NCBI GenBank assembly: GCA_000497125.2 | Contig: CM035316.1 | Span: 1,676,001-1,740,000, forward strand | Source: Spironucleus salmonicida | Taxonomy: Eukaryota; Fornicata; Diplomonadida; Hexamitidae | Reading direction: 5' to 3' | DNA length: 64,000 bases | Shown here: piece by piece, positions 12,629 through 25,059 of the stretch | Layout: each line of letters begins with the position of its first letter | How positions within the stretch are numbered: position 1 is the first letter of the stretch | Notes under the pieces: generated by a model | Databases searched by the model: none | What the model was told of the DNA's origin: nothing | Seen by the model: the letters and a program-made list of their open reading frames with translations, nothing else | Translations under genes and position numbers: made by a program

Positions 12629-13789
12629 ATGAGTTTTGACATATTTGCATAGATTTCCTTTGTATTAGTTTAAGGAATTAATTTAAAACCAAGACTAGTA
12701 AAATTATACAATGATTGTTCCTGCATTTTATTACCAAAAAGAACGTCACTAAGTGAATCTTAGCGATACGAAATTTTTACCAGAGAAGATTATGAGGAGA
12801 AATTTTTTGAGCTTTTATAATTTGATACTTAAATCTAAGCAGGAAATCTTAAAATATAATAAGAACGTGAAAAATACATTTTATAATTGATTAAAGTTTA
12901 CAATAATGATACATTTATTAAATATTAGCAATCTTTAAAAACTTAAGCAAAAGAAAGGATCGTTTAAAAACAACAAGAAGCAGCCAATTAACTAGAAACT
13001 AAATATACATAACCTCAAGTACTCGAAAAACATATTGAAAAATAAGCTGCTTAATCTAAATTTTAACCAAAATCTATTCCGCCAAAATCATTGAACACAC
13101 GACCTTCTTCTTAACCATAACAATTAAATCAGCTAGAATAATAATTATTACAAACCAATTGCATACTTTAAAAACTGCCAGATTTTTATCAAGCACATAT
13201 GAGAAAACTAAATATAAACACATAAAAATAACCTTTATTGTATCTTTCAACTAAACAATTAGTGGTTCTATTGGATCAACTTATGAATTAAGAAAAATAA
13301 TTTATGATATTAAAAACACATGTTTAAAACTCAAAACTAAATTTCGAAAATTTATCAGAGAAATTACTTGGTCTAAGAAGAATTTCAGTTCAGTTTAATA
13401 AATTTTTAGAGTAGACTACAGAGTTGCCAAAAGAGTGTAGAACAATTTTGCTAGACGCGGGTAACAGACTTAAATTAGCGGATTAAGCTGCAGAAAAGAT
13501 CTAAAAAGGTACAAAAATTGATGTTGATAATTTAGTTTCTATAAGCGAACAATAAGAAAGAAGTATAATGAAAAACAACGAACTTAGATCTATAAGGTAT
13601 ACCGAAGATTTAGTAGATATAAGTCAGTAATTAAGGCGTATGCTATCGAAATAACGGGAAGGTGAATAAGTAGATTTGGAAGAAATACTTATAGATTTTG
13701 AGTAGAAACTCAACTAATTCATTTACAAACAATTGAATTGCAAAAATGATTAGGTAGAAAAGAGTATAATATAGACTATGTTTGAATGA
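12629..13789 (+). CDS. Gln-rich coiled-coil protein, unrecognised
   Basis: A 386-residue frame runs from ATG 12629 to TGA 13787-13789, with dozens of TAA/TAG codons. The N-terminal 60 residues are mixed. A Gln-rich disordered segment covers residues 75-150, and a helical region with coiled-coil heptads covers 180-370. No family is recognised. Convergent with the kinase gene, 9 bp between stops. It shares a 122-bp divergent spacer containing TATATAAATATATT with the DHHC gene. Confidence 0.8.
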
Positions 13790-13798
13790 ACAGTTATA

Positions 13799-15457
13799 TC
13801 ACTATTTCCCAAATACTGACTTAAATGCTGGAATATTTGATTTATAACCAGGTCTTGGTATACTCCGGAATGTACTTTATAGTGTATAACCTCCTCCTCC
13901 TGTTTCTACATATTTTCTATGAGGCGATACAGACTTTTTCTAATTTCGCATACGTGCATATCTATCTTAAGCTTCATTATTTCTTTTAATTTAAGCTTAT
14001 AAACCAAAATCCTGTAAGATACTGTTTTCGACATAATTTTCTTTTGGATCTATAACATTTTATTTTTCAACATCCCAATCCCAAATATTCTTTGAATGTT
14101 TCTATTTAAATCTTTAGGATTAAATTAGCTCTTCTCTAATAGGTGATGGAATACTTTATTTACCAATAACATCTACGACTCGCGTTTACTCCTCACCTAT
14201 GTCATATAAAGTATCACTAAATTAGCTTGCAGATCTACTATTTCTCCCACTTCGTTGGGAATATTCAGTATTACTATATGCTCGCGAACTAGATGGTCTA
14301 TTTGAAATTTTAGTAATCATAATACTTTCTTAAGTTTAATCTTGCATTTCTAACATTCTATCTTATAGCAGTTCACTACTATTCTTAATAGCTCCACCAT
14401 TGAGACAATTCAGCTGATGTAGCGATGAAAAAGACCGTGAAACTACATCAGCGGCAGTTGGGCGTTACCATTAATCTTAAAGCATTTTCATCAGAAACAC
14501 ACGCAAGTTCATTTCGATGCTTGCGAATTCAAAGTCTCTAACTTCACTATATTTCTTTAAAAATAACATTTCAATAACTACTAGAGCTAATGAATAAACA
14601 TCTGTTTTTTCGTTAAATTTTCCCTTGACTTACTCATTAGACATATATGCTGGCGTCCCGCACTTAGTCAGTTCAAAGTTTGTAACTTCTAATGTAGTAA
14701 ACTAGCGCTTTGGTGATCTAGAAACTGTATAAATTTATCCTGATTTGATTCTATCCTTGTCCGGTCGATTTTCATTAAATGATTTTTCAATTTTTTTTGC
14801 TGCAAAAACATTATTAATCTTATCATTTTATGAGTCAAACGAATAAGATGAGACATTTTAGTTAACAGGATTTTACTCTAAAAATGGAGTTTGAGATAAC
14901 TGACAATGACCAAAATCTGTTAAAATAAAATTGATATTGCATGACCTAGAAATATCATCCTCATCTATAAAATTTATATCTGCTGCCTTAGTTTCTGTAT
15001 ATATATCCTCCTCTAGTACAATATTGCCTGGTTTTATATCACAGAAAATAAACCCTTTTTTATGTATATGATCTAAGGCTTTTGAAATATGATACAGAAG
15101 ATACCAAGCATGATGAGTTTAAAACTTAAAATTATGCTTTCTATATCTTTAAATCTAATTTTTAAGATCACCAAGGGGATAATATCTTAGGGCTATTATA
15201 GACCGCTTTTCAAGGTATTTAAAACCATAAAAAACCGCTATATGCCCATGTGGTCCTAGTTATAGATATATTTTGGCCTCTTATGACGATTCTGATTTAT
15301 TAAGCTCGGAAGTAATGCGATATTTAAGAACTACAAAAGCACGTGTTGGAATGTGTAATGAAAATGATACCTTTCCAAAATTAGTTAAGTTATAGCTTCG
15401 TATCTCTCTAAAATCAGCTAATGAGGTAATTTTAAGTGAGTTAAATCGAATTTGCAT
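13799..15457 (-). CDS. Protein kinase with a variant catalytic loop
   Basis: This is a 552-residue Ser/Thr-type kinase. The nucleotide-binding loop is degenerate (residues 24-30), with VLK lysine 45 and helix-C Glu near 60. The catalytic loop reads FCDIKPGNIV (D140, K142, N145), so the HRD His-Arg is replaced by Phe-Cys. DFG is at 181-183. An insert of about 60 residues precedes the activation segment (KCGTPAYMSNEQ). The C-terminal 250 residues are disordered and basic. The start at 15457 is chosen because it follows a TATA-like block. An upstream ATG at 15550 would overlap the preceding gene. The kinase group is not assigned. Confidence 0.88.
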
Positions 15458-15509
15458 TTTCTGGAAAAATAAAATATTATAAATATATAATAACGTGTTT
15501 ATTTCATTT

Positions 15510-16040
15510 TCAATTTCTGTAAAAACTATCCAAAATTCTATATAATACACTTAGCAAACCAACTAATCCGCCAAAAAGTATCCCAATAAATAACGACTTG
15601 CCTGTAAATGAAGATGCTAGCATTCCGATAGTCGCCGCTATAATAAGACTTTCATACGGCATTCTCTATCTTTTACCAACTATATCTGTCTTAATGATAT
15701 ATTATGAATATGCAGCTAGCCCTAAAATTGTCCCAGGCCATGCTATGATAGAAAACCCTGGAGAATGTATATTAAAGAAAAATGCACTTAGAACTACTAA
15801 AATACATTTTGCAGTAACAACTCTTTTTTAACTAACAATAAGAGTCTTACTAGAAGCAGCTTTTCTAATATCCGAAATGTTGGGCATTCTTCTATCATTC
15901 ATGGCTTTACAAACAACATTTGCCTCCTCAGATAAAAATTTATCAATACGATTACCTAATGACATGAACTCTAGTTATGTCTTCTTTAATATTTTTTGAG
16001 AACCAGCCTATAAATTTTAACTTAAATCTGAAACCGACAT
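15510..16040 (-). CDS. Small multi-pass membrane protein
   Basis: A 176-residue frame runs from ATG 16040 to TGA 15510-15512. The N-terminal 70 residues are amphipathic (QKILKKTQLEFMSLGNRIDKF). Hydrophobic segments follow at about 80-97, 100-117, 130-146 and 148-166, the last two Gly-rich (GILFGGLVGLLSVLY). This suggests a hairpin-type ER or mitochondrial membrane protein, but no family is recognised. It sits 48 bp downstream of the stop of the 1684-residue gene on the same strand and 52 bp before the kinase start. Confidence 0.75.
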
Positions 16041-16088
16041 GATTAAAAAGAAATGAAAAATTTATATAATATTATTGAGTAAATACAA

Positions 16089-19000
16089 TCACTTCATTCC
16101 ACTACGACGTGCCGCAGAAACTTTCAGTGCACTTCCTATTCCTTTTGTACCAACCGTGCTATAAAATGAACTCATAAGATCATTTTTTGGAAGCTTTCCT
16201 TACCGTATTCCAAGTAAGTCTTATCTAAATGTTGACTATCTTCTATTTTAAATTAACTGAGTCTCGAAAAATTTATTGCCATAACCCTATAATATTCCCA
16301 GCTATTCGATCATGTCCTTTAATGTATCTTTACTTTATGCATCTCTATATAATTAGACTTATTCGATTTCACCAGTCATTAATTCTACTGCCTATTAAGA
16401 TAACATCATACTAGTTAGACTATCGTCCTATAACTTAGACTATTAAGATCTTAGCATTATTTCAGATAATAACTAGTCGTTTAACTTTTGTTTATCTGTA
16501 ATACCTGTGTAATTTTTATTAGGCGATACCAGTTTTTATTGTTAATTCATTTCTTCATTATGTTTATTATATACAATGCCATTTAAATTATTGAATGATT
16601 CAACATCCTATTGTAAATTTTATTATGTATCCTTATAGCTAGAAAATTCTAATGAATCAGGTCTTGAAACGAGTTCATTTAAGATTTTATCGTCAGATAA
16701 TGTATTATTATCTCCTTATTCTTCTAATTTATCTTCTCTAATATTTAAATTTGCCACGGTATCGCTTTTAGCAACTTTTCCAAGTAATTTACTTAAAAAT
16801 GATTTCTTAGCAATATTATTACTAGCAATTTCGGCTAAATTTTTCTCGCTGGCGTCAGAAGTGGTAGCAGTTTAACCATTCTGGTTCTTACCACTGGCAT
16901 CAGAAGTGGTAGCAGTTTAACCATTCTGGTTCTTACCACTGGCGTCAGAAGTGGTAGCAGTTTAACCATTCTGGTTCTTACCACTGGCATCAGAAGTGGT
17001 AGCAGTTTAACCATTCTGGTTCTTACCACTGGCATCAGAAGTGGTAGCAGTTTAACCATTCTGGTTCTTACCACTGGCATCAGAAGTGGTAGCAGTTTAA
17101 CCATTCTGGTTCTTACCACTGGCATCAGAAGTGGTAGCAGTTTAACCATTCTGGTTCTTACCACTGGCATCAGAAGTGGTAGCAGTTTAACCATTCTGGT
17201 TCTTACCACTGGCATCAGAAGTGGTAGCAGTTTAACCATTCTGGTTCTTACCACTGGCATCAGAAGTGGTAGCAGTTTAACCATTCTGGTTCTTACCATT
17301 GGTGTCAGAAGCGGCAGTATTAATATCTTTTTACGAATTCACAGTCATAACTATATCAGATTAGTCTAAACTGGACACAGTGTTTTTAATACCACTAACT
17401 TCACATTCTAATTCATACAATTCATCTTACAATTTTTATTTTAATTACGCATCTTACTCTAAAGATTATAATTGACCTGAATAAATCGTTGTGGTTTCTA
17501 GTTATTTTTATTCAAGTGTAATTTATGGTTTCGATAGCTATTCAACGGTAACCAAATTTTAATTTCCTGTCTACTCTTACATATTTTCTTGTTATTACTT
17601 TTACAAAATATCCTCTGAAATTTAATTGTTAATAATATCTTTTTGAATATTATTCTAAATACTAGGAATTTCAGGCTAATGTTAGTTGACCTTACTTTAT
17701 ACTTATTACATAGATGGCGATTTTAACACATTTTTCTTACTGCTTTTAGAATCATCATTTATACCTGAAATATCCGGAGACTTCATATCTTAAACAAGCT
17801 ATGATGAATCTTTCCTAGATGGTGACTTTGGTACTTTAGTGAGCCCTAATTCTTCAAATACTATTTTATTAATAATTTATTGCGAAATTTTATTCTTTTT
17901 AACTACAAAATTTTCAGAAATTCTTTTAATCAAATCTTAAACAATTTTTTCTTAGTCAAATTTACTTTTTATTAATTAAATATTCGCATACTTTGGATTT
18001 TATTTTTATATTCTTATCATTACTGGCAAAATAATATCCTTATAATTAATTGCTAAAGGAGAATCATCAATAAATTAAATCGAATCTTATTATTGCGCCT
18101 ATAAAATAGGTGATTAAATATCTACTTAAGGTTCGTGTAAATTTAAATCTTCTTATTTGAGTGATTCTTTTAAAGGTTATTTAGGTGGTCGTTGGGGTAA
18201 ATTAAGATCAATCGGTACTCTTTTCTTTTAGTTTTCATTTAATTCTAAATCAACACTATTTTCTTTTTCAGTATCAGTATCATAATACTCTATAATCTCC
18301 TCTTCGATAATATCTTCTGTAACGTATTCTCCATCTTCGTCATCATTATCTCCACGAACATGAAATTCAATAAATTCATACTAATCCACTTTATTATTAG
18401 GATCATTATCTTCAAATATTTCTACATGTTGTGAAATATCCTAAACTTATTCACCATCATGTGTTTCATCTTTAATTAACTTTTAATGCTATGAAGATAT
18501 TACCGGATCTGATACGGTCTAGATAGGTTAATAATTTGAAATATTAGTATGATCCATAATTCTTTAAGTGTCAATAATACTATTGTTCTTCGTAATATCA
18601 ATTCGTGAGTTATCAGTTCTAACTGATTCAATAATTGGTAGGCCACTAAGATCAATTTAGTTGCTTAATAATTTCTGTTCGATATCATCAAAAACTTTAA
18701 ATTGTTTTTCGCTCTCCTCTTATAAGTTTTAAAGCATTTACCCTAAATTTTTACTAGAAAATGAATCCAAACTTGAAGATGTATCAGATTTATTTTGTGA
18801 AGTCATTGACTACATGCTATTTGGGTTTGTTGGTTTAATAGCTTACATTAAAGCTGATAATCCTCCAACCTAATAAAGGCAACATTTTTAAAAATAATCT
18901 ACCATTTAATCAATCTTTACACTCAATAAATCCATTAAACTCATATTCTTATTTACCTCATCTTGAAGCTCAATTTCTAATACTTCACATATTTTGGCTT

Positions 19001-21143
19001 CCGAAATTTCTAAAAAATTAATTTAAGTATCCAAAAGGTGATGCATTTATGATAAAAATCTAGTTTCTGTTGATTTTGTAGAAAAGAATAACCGTATTGA
19101 ATCAATTTGGGAAAAATCTAAATTAAACTCATCTCTAACTGATCCAAATAGTTATATTAATTTAGGATTAATAAAAGAAATCTCATTATACAAAAATTCT
19201 ACACTACCTAAGTCAAAATTAGCGCCTTATTAAGAAATTCTAATATTATCAACGTTAACACGCATAAAATTAACTAATTCTTCATCTAAGTGAGAAATTT
19301 CTTCATCTGGAATATTAATATTAATGCATAATAAAATATACTCATCAATTGTTCTCATAATTTTATAATGATTAAAATAAAGCTTGAACTTATCTTAAAC
19401 TTCTCTAATTTATACATTGCTTAACATAACATCAATCGGTTTCATTGACTTGCTTAATGTTTCAAACGTTTATGACTTATTTACAATGCTTGTTAAAACC
19501 CTACTAGCTGATTCAGCTTTCGGACTAAATAAACTATTCTGCATAAAATTTTCTATATTTGGTATTCTAGTTTAAATTTTTCGTTTGCTTACATCATTAG
19601 TATCAAAATGTACTGATTTATTCATGGATTTATCCATTTCTTTAATACTTAAACTCTGATTGACTTTTCTGTCTTATATCTTATCAATTTTTGGTAGGTG
19701 TAAGGTTCCAAAATTCTCACCACAATATATGCTAACTGGTGCTGTATTTTAGCTAGTATCTTCATTATACGTATAAACTTGATCTTCAGCATCTAACATA
19801 ACTAGCCAATTAGGAGAGGATAAAATTGATGTCATCTTCGCTCCAGCGTTTGGATGAACTATTACCTTGGAATGAGCAAGTGAAAACCCATTCTTTTCCT
19901 ACTCAATTCGGAATACTGTTAACAAATTAGATTCTGTGGAACCAACAAATGCATATCTATTACATTACGATAAAGTGATGATATCAGGTCTATAATCAAC
20001 TTTCGCAGCGGCCATAAACTTTTTAGTTGAGAACAAAAATACATTATTCTCTGTAAAAACACTGGTTGGCAGAGAGCTAATAAGTGAACTATCCATTTAC
20101 TTTTCTGGAATATTTATGAATGATTCATTTAGTACAGGATTGAAAGAAATAGAATAAATGAACAAAAAATGTTCGTCTCCCGATTTTGAAGATTTGAACT
20201 AAATAGGCTAAAATTAACTAAACAAAACATCTTAACCTAATTTTAACTATTCTGGTACAAATTATAAAGGAAACAAATTTTTTAAATATGAATAACGCGA
20301 CTTGATCTATCCTAAGTTAGGACTTAATTCGCGCAAATTAAGGAAATTTTATTATTTTCCAGGCATAAAATATTCCCAAATATCTATTCCTGCATATCTA
20401 TCATATACTAGCAATACACCGCTTTTATTAGGTTAAACTGATTGCAAAATACCACTCGTTTTACTAAAAATTGCACCTCTTCCATCGATACAAATTTTTT
20501 ATGGTTCCAGCATCCTTGAATGCTATACACTCGTATGTTTGAACTTCTAAATCGGCTGATGGATTTCTGAATAATTGAACACACAAATTGATTGTGTTTT
20601 ACGATCGAACCCAACAAGATAATCAAAAGATATAGGACAGATGACTGACATATCTTTAAACTAGTCAATAAATCGTGTCATTTATGGCAGCTCATTTGGG
20701 CGTAGCGCGAACTAAAAATTTTGGATTTGGTTATCTTTAGAAACTTAAAACTAAAAATATTTAAGTGGTATTCTGAAAAGCTAATTGTCTACTCCATTAC
20801 TAATAGTAACGTAGAATGCCTCTTGCTTTGTTTAACGTGCAAAATGAACTGCTTAGATTTTACATTGGTCAACTATTGGTGTATGAAATTCAATTATGAA
20901 GTCCTTTGTTGCCAAGGGGGTTTGAACAAGTGCTTAGGATGACTAGATTTGTTTAGTTGCTAAAGAACGCTAGAGTGCCCTAACATACAATTTGTTATCT
21001 TGATAGTGAATAATAAATTCTGAAGTTGTAGTTGTATGTACTGGTGATATATCTATTAATAGCATTGGTTTATAGTTTTATACCAACTATGAATTGGTGA
21101 TTTACTGCAATCTTGACATAATTGACTCCGCAGTCTTACTCAT
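16089..21143 (-). CDS. Giant scaffold protein with ten 15-residue repeats
   Basis: A continuous frame of 1684 residues runs from ATG 21143 to TGA 16089-16091, with over a hundred TAA/TAG codons and no TGA. The first 430 residues look like a beta-propeller (repeated short strands such as PNKSGVLLVYDRYAGIDIWE). A long helical middle follows, then an acidic disordered region near residues 880-960 and ten copies of GKNQNGQTATTSDAS (about residues 1278-1428). A helical, Gln-rich tail ends it. The architecture recalls scaffold nucleoporins or ciliary giants, but nothing identifies it. Next downstream is the membrane protein at 15510. Confidence 0.85.
16861..17310 (-). repeat. Ten tandem 45-bp coding repeats
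   Basis: Ten head-to-tail 45-bp units (starting at 16861, 16906, 16951 and so on to 17266) are almost identical. The differences are mainly GGCAT versus GGCGT, plus a diverged last unit. They lie in frame in the 1684-residue gene and encode GKNQNGQTATTSDAS, with one TAA glutamine per unit. The near-identity points to recent expansion or homogenisation. The array is likely to vary in copy number between strains and is vulnerable to assembly collapse. Confidence 0.97.
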
Positions 21144-21352
21144 AATTTTTAAGAAGCAAAAATTTGAAAATATATAATTATAAATAAATAATTTAGTTAA
21201 TATAGTTTAATATATTGAATGTATTATTATTATTATATATGAATAAATGAATGGAATTAAAATATAATATAATATGTTTCTAATTTAATAATAATAATTT
21301 TTCTGTAGAAAGTTACCAAGATATGTAATATAATATTAGAAACACTAGTTGT

Positions 21353-22024
21353 ATGATCAGTAAAATGTCATAATCTCCTGCCCCAAATACCTACTCGTTA
21401 CCAAGTACAGCTAATCCAAAAAATATCACACTCTCTGGACGGCATGATATATTATATAAAAATGAATATCCTAGTCCAACAGCCTATACATTATCATCTA
21501 CTCTTAATACTACAAAAGCATCTACACTAGCCTCAAGAACCAACTAAATTATAAAGGCAAAGTCTCCTGGTCCTACTGCATATTATCCAGTAAAATAAGG
21601 AAGATCTTCATCACCAACACTTGGCACTAGAACTGCTTATCCTGGTACCCTTGATTGGGACTTGAAGAGTAGAATCAGCAATACTTCCTAAAATTTTTAC
21701 GATATATAATCAAAGAGATCGACTATCTCTTCCAGTTTTGGGAAAAGAGTTACTCTTAAGTCAGATGAAACTGGGCCTGGTCCAGCAAAGTATAGTAATA
21801 GAGATGTAAATATAAATGTTATTAGACCATAAAGTCCTAGTTACACTCTAAGAGGACGAATGCGAAATATTGAATTTGAAAATACTCTCAAAAACAGTAA
21901 TGTTGGTCCAGCAAGTTATAATGTTAGTGGGAGGAATAGTAGAGGAAAAGATTCCATATCTAAAAATTAAAGTATTAGTTTAAAAGGAAGGCCAACTAAT
22001 CGTGGTATTATGGTGTTTGTATGA
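21353..22024 (+). CDS. STPG/SHIPPO-repeat (ODF3-like) axonemal protein
   Basis: This 223-residue protein is built of sperm-tail PG-rich repeats. It has SPAPNTYSLPS, SPGPTAYYPVKQGRSSSP, TGPGPAKYSN and NVGPASYNVSGR, the PGPxxY plus downstream basic pattern of SHIPPO/ODF3/STPG proteins. These bind microtubules, many of them in or on the axoneme. The start is ATG 21353, with ATG 21365 equally possible. It lies after a 209-bp AT-rich divergent spacer. A second family member is at 45351. Confidence 0.82.
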
Positions 22025-22166
22025 TTTTCAACTCATGTATATTTTAAGTTTTGATAATATATTTAAAATTACCTTCTATTATATTTGTGATTTAACCAAT
22101 TTATATATGCAATATATTCTACTAATATTCTACTGTATATTTAAAATTAAATCAACCACTTCATTA

Positions 22167-23498
22167 ATGTTTACTCAGCATCGTGATAATTTATATAAAG
22201 CCATCGGTACTGAGTGCGCTTTCCTATCATCCGGAGTATCACAGTGTAGATATGATACAGATAGAGATATTTAATTCCGCTAGGAATCCAATTTTTACTA
22301 TTTCACTGGTTATACAGAACCTGATTGCTTTGCGTTATTTAATGGTGAGGCCAAGTCTGCTACATTATTTATTCCTAAATTAGGAGCTGACCATGCTCTT
22401 TGGGTAGGTAAAATAGAACCAAATGAATCCATAGAAGCCAGACTTTCTATTAAGGTATTGTTTATTGAAGAATTAGAGAAAGAACTCGGCACTCTTTAAA
22501 ATAAAACTTTTCATATTATACAAGATATACCAACCATTCCTAATTATAAAGTACCTAACCCAGTAAACGATCTTAAATCTATCTCTGGGGAACTTAGATT
22601 AATTAAGGATTCTGAAGAGATTAAAAATTTAGAATTATCTTCAATCGCCAATAAAGAAGCTTTTACTTTTATAATGTCTAACTTTAAAGCTGGTATGTAT
22701 GAATATGAAGTAGAAGGTATGCATAAGTATATAGTTGCCAAGCATGGATGTAAAGTGGAAAGCTTTGAGTGTATTACAGCTACTGGTTCTAATGCTAGTA
22801 CACTGCATTGGGTTAATAATTCTTTTTAATCTAAGGCGGGTGATACGTTTTTATGTGATGCTGGATGTGAATATAATCTGTATGCATCGGATAATACTAG
22901 AGTTTTCCCAGTTTCCAAACGTTTTACTTAGAAGTAGGAAAATTTATACGAAACTGTTCTTACTTCAAATAAGGTAGCAATCGCTTCTATTAAACCAGGT
23001 ATTAAAATGGAAGAATTACATTTGATAGCGTTAGCTGAAATATTAAAGGGTTTAAGAAAGCATGGTCTTGTTAAAGAAGAACTAAGCTTTGATGAGTAGA
23101 TGAGTATTGGCATTCCATGTATATTTTAACCTCATGGGTTAGGTCATCTTATGGGTTTAGATGTTCATGATATTGGAGCCTTTACCGATTAATTTAAGAG
23201 AAGTACAGATCCCAGGTGTGCTAGACTCAGAACTACCAGAATAATGGTCGAGGGTATGGTTATTACTATTGAACCTGGTCTCTATTTTATTGATGGTTTC
23301 TTAGATGCTGCTAAAGTTGACCCTAAAAAATCTTAACATTTAAACTTTGATGTTATTGAAGAATATAGAAAAGAATGTGGTGGATATAGAATCGAAGACG
23401 ATATATTAGTTACTAAAGATGGTCACTATATCTTCCCTTCTGCTGTTAAAGAAATTTAGGATATTTATAAGCTTAGAGATTAAGCTTTTTCTGAATGA
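22167..23498 (+). CDS. PEPD: Xaa-Pro dipeptidase (prolidase, M24B)
   Basis: This 443-residue cytosolic metallopeptidase cleaves dipeptides with C-terminal proline. The N-terminal creatinase-like domain (1-160) contains the SNFYYFTGYTEPD segment typical of prolidase. The pita-bread catalytic domain follows with all five metal ligands visible: D231 and D242 (DAGCEYNLYASDNTRVFP), H323 (PHGLGHLMGLDVHD), E369 (TIEPGLY) and E410 (YRIEDD). Length matches the family. Conserved positions include several TAA/TAG glutamines. The stop is in GAA-TGA-ATG, with the next gene's frame directly continuous after it. Confidence 0.95.
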
Positions 23499-23576
23499 AT
23501 GAATCCATTATTATTTCAATATATTAAAAATCTAAATTTTATTTTAATTAAAATTACCTATTTAAATTATACTATT

Positions 23577-25049
23577 ATGATATATTTTTTATATTATCAA
23601 TAAATGAATTGCATTTAGATAAATTATGTTGCCTTCTTTTTGTTTAATAGTTCATTTGAACTTTAGTTTAACTTATTGGAAACCTGTAATAATTTATAAG
23701 TAGCATCAGGATTAATTAGTCTTCAAAGTCAGCGCGACTTTCCATTAGTAACAATAGAAGTAACTTCCTAATTTTTCTAACTCGGCGATAACAAGCTATA
23801 TTTTACACTTGCACCGAATTAATTTTATTATTTTCAATCAGCCTCGCTATTTCTTTTTTCGCCTTTGGATAATACAAGTTATTCTAGTAACTTTAATGTT
23901 AGTAAATATTATGACAAAAAAGGCATTTTTAACATTACTATGTTGTAAATTTAACCAACAATTTCTATTAGAATATAACTTAGCTTTTTTGGTCTTAGTG
24001 GTTTTACATTATCACGAATTCTTGTTGGTGATGTCTAGTTGGATAATACTATTTGTGTTGGATTTGGGACAATTACATCCTTGGTTGATATTACATGCAA
24101 TTTAGTAGCTGCTAGTTTTTAAATATCATAAGCGCTATAACATTTGCTAAATTTTCCTTTTATTCCTATACTTATTACAGCTACAAAAGATAAACTTATT
24201 TTCGAGGATAGTATAAAATCATAATTAATATCAGATTAAACAGGAAATTGTTTGTCTAACCCAATATTTTTAATAACAAATCAGAACCTTTAAGTATTAG
24301 TTGATACATAGCCAACTTTTAAGTGTAAGGAGCAGGTAAAATCAGCGTATGTTTAAATTAATATAACTGGGACTTTAGATATTATTACTATCAGCAATAC
24401 GTTTTATTCATTTAAACCATTTACAATTGATAATTAAGTTTCCTTTTTCTTCTCTCTATCTCGAGAATAATCATTGGTATTAACTAGTCTATAATAATTT
24501 CTAACTACAACATTGTTGATCAATTATAATTTTCCTTTCGAATAATAATAATTCTATTAAGTTATCAACATTTAAAATATAACTGAGGCAAGTTTATTGT
24601 TTTATACTATGAAATTTAATAAATAAAAAATATAGATTGTATATGAAAATGGGTTGCTAATACAGTTAGCTAAAGAAATATCTGTTATGCTCTTTTTCAA
24701 TTCTAGCTAAGATCCTTATATATTTCTAAACTAATCGGCGTCATTATATAGAACAAATGTTTTAACCTTTAAATAAGAAAATATTCATTTAAAATATTCA
24801 ACTACGTAGTAATATATCAATAACATTGATATGAAGATAATTAATAATAAAATATTATCAGCAACAAGTTTGCTAGTTGGTATAAATGGTGCTGGAGGTG
24901 TTAATGTAGTATCCACAATTATAAATTTAAATTAATACTTGAATACAGATCTATTAATATTAATCCTATTCATAGCTATTATTCAATTATTATTCTGCTT
25001 ATTATATTTTGCAATAAATAAAAATAGTTATTTGTATATTAGAAACTGA
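23577..25049 (+). CDS. Single-pass membrane protein with a large ectodomain
   Basis: An open frame ends at TGA 25047-25049. I start it at ATG 23577 (490 residues); ATG 23604 and even ATG 23499, abutting the previous stop in the same frame, are possible. A hydrophobic N-terminus that could be a signal peptide precedes a beta-rich, Asn/Thr/Ser-rich ectodomain of about 430 residues with few cysteines. A C-terminal TM helix (LLILILFIAIIQLLFCLLYF) is followed by a short basic tail. It is a surface-type protein of unknown family. Confidence 0.75.
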
Positions 25050-25059
25050 GCAAATTAAA

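Noticed and set aside
15458-15550. Kinase start at ATG 15550
   Set aside because: It would overlap the stop of the upstream membrane-protein gene and include the TATA-like block as coding sequence. ATG 15457 fits better.
16835-17299. Minus-strand frame with ten VRTRMVKLLPLLMPV repeats
   Set aside because: It is the shadow of the 45-bp array in another frame. The real frame (GKNQNGQTATTSDAS) is continuous with a 1684-residue protein once TAA is read as Gln.
16861-17310. CRISPR array
   Set aside because: The units are contiguous with no spacers and are in frame within a protein gene of a eukaryote.
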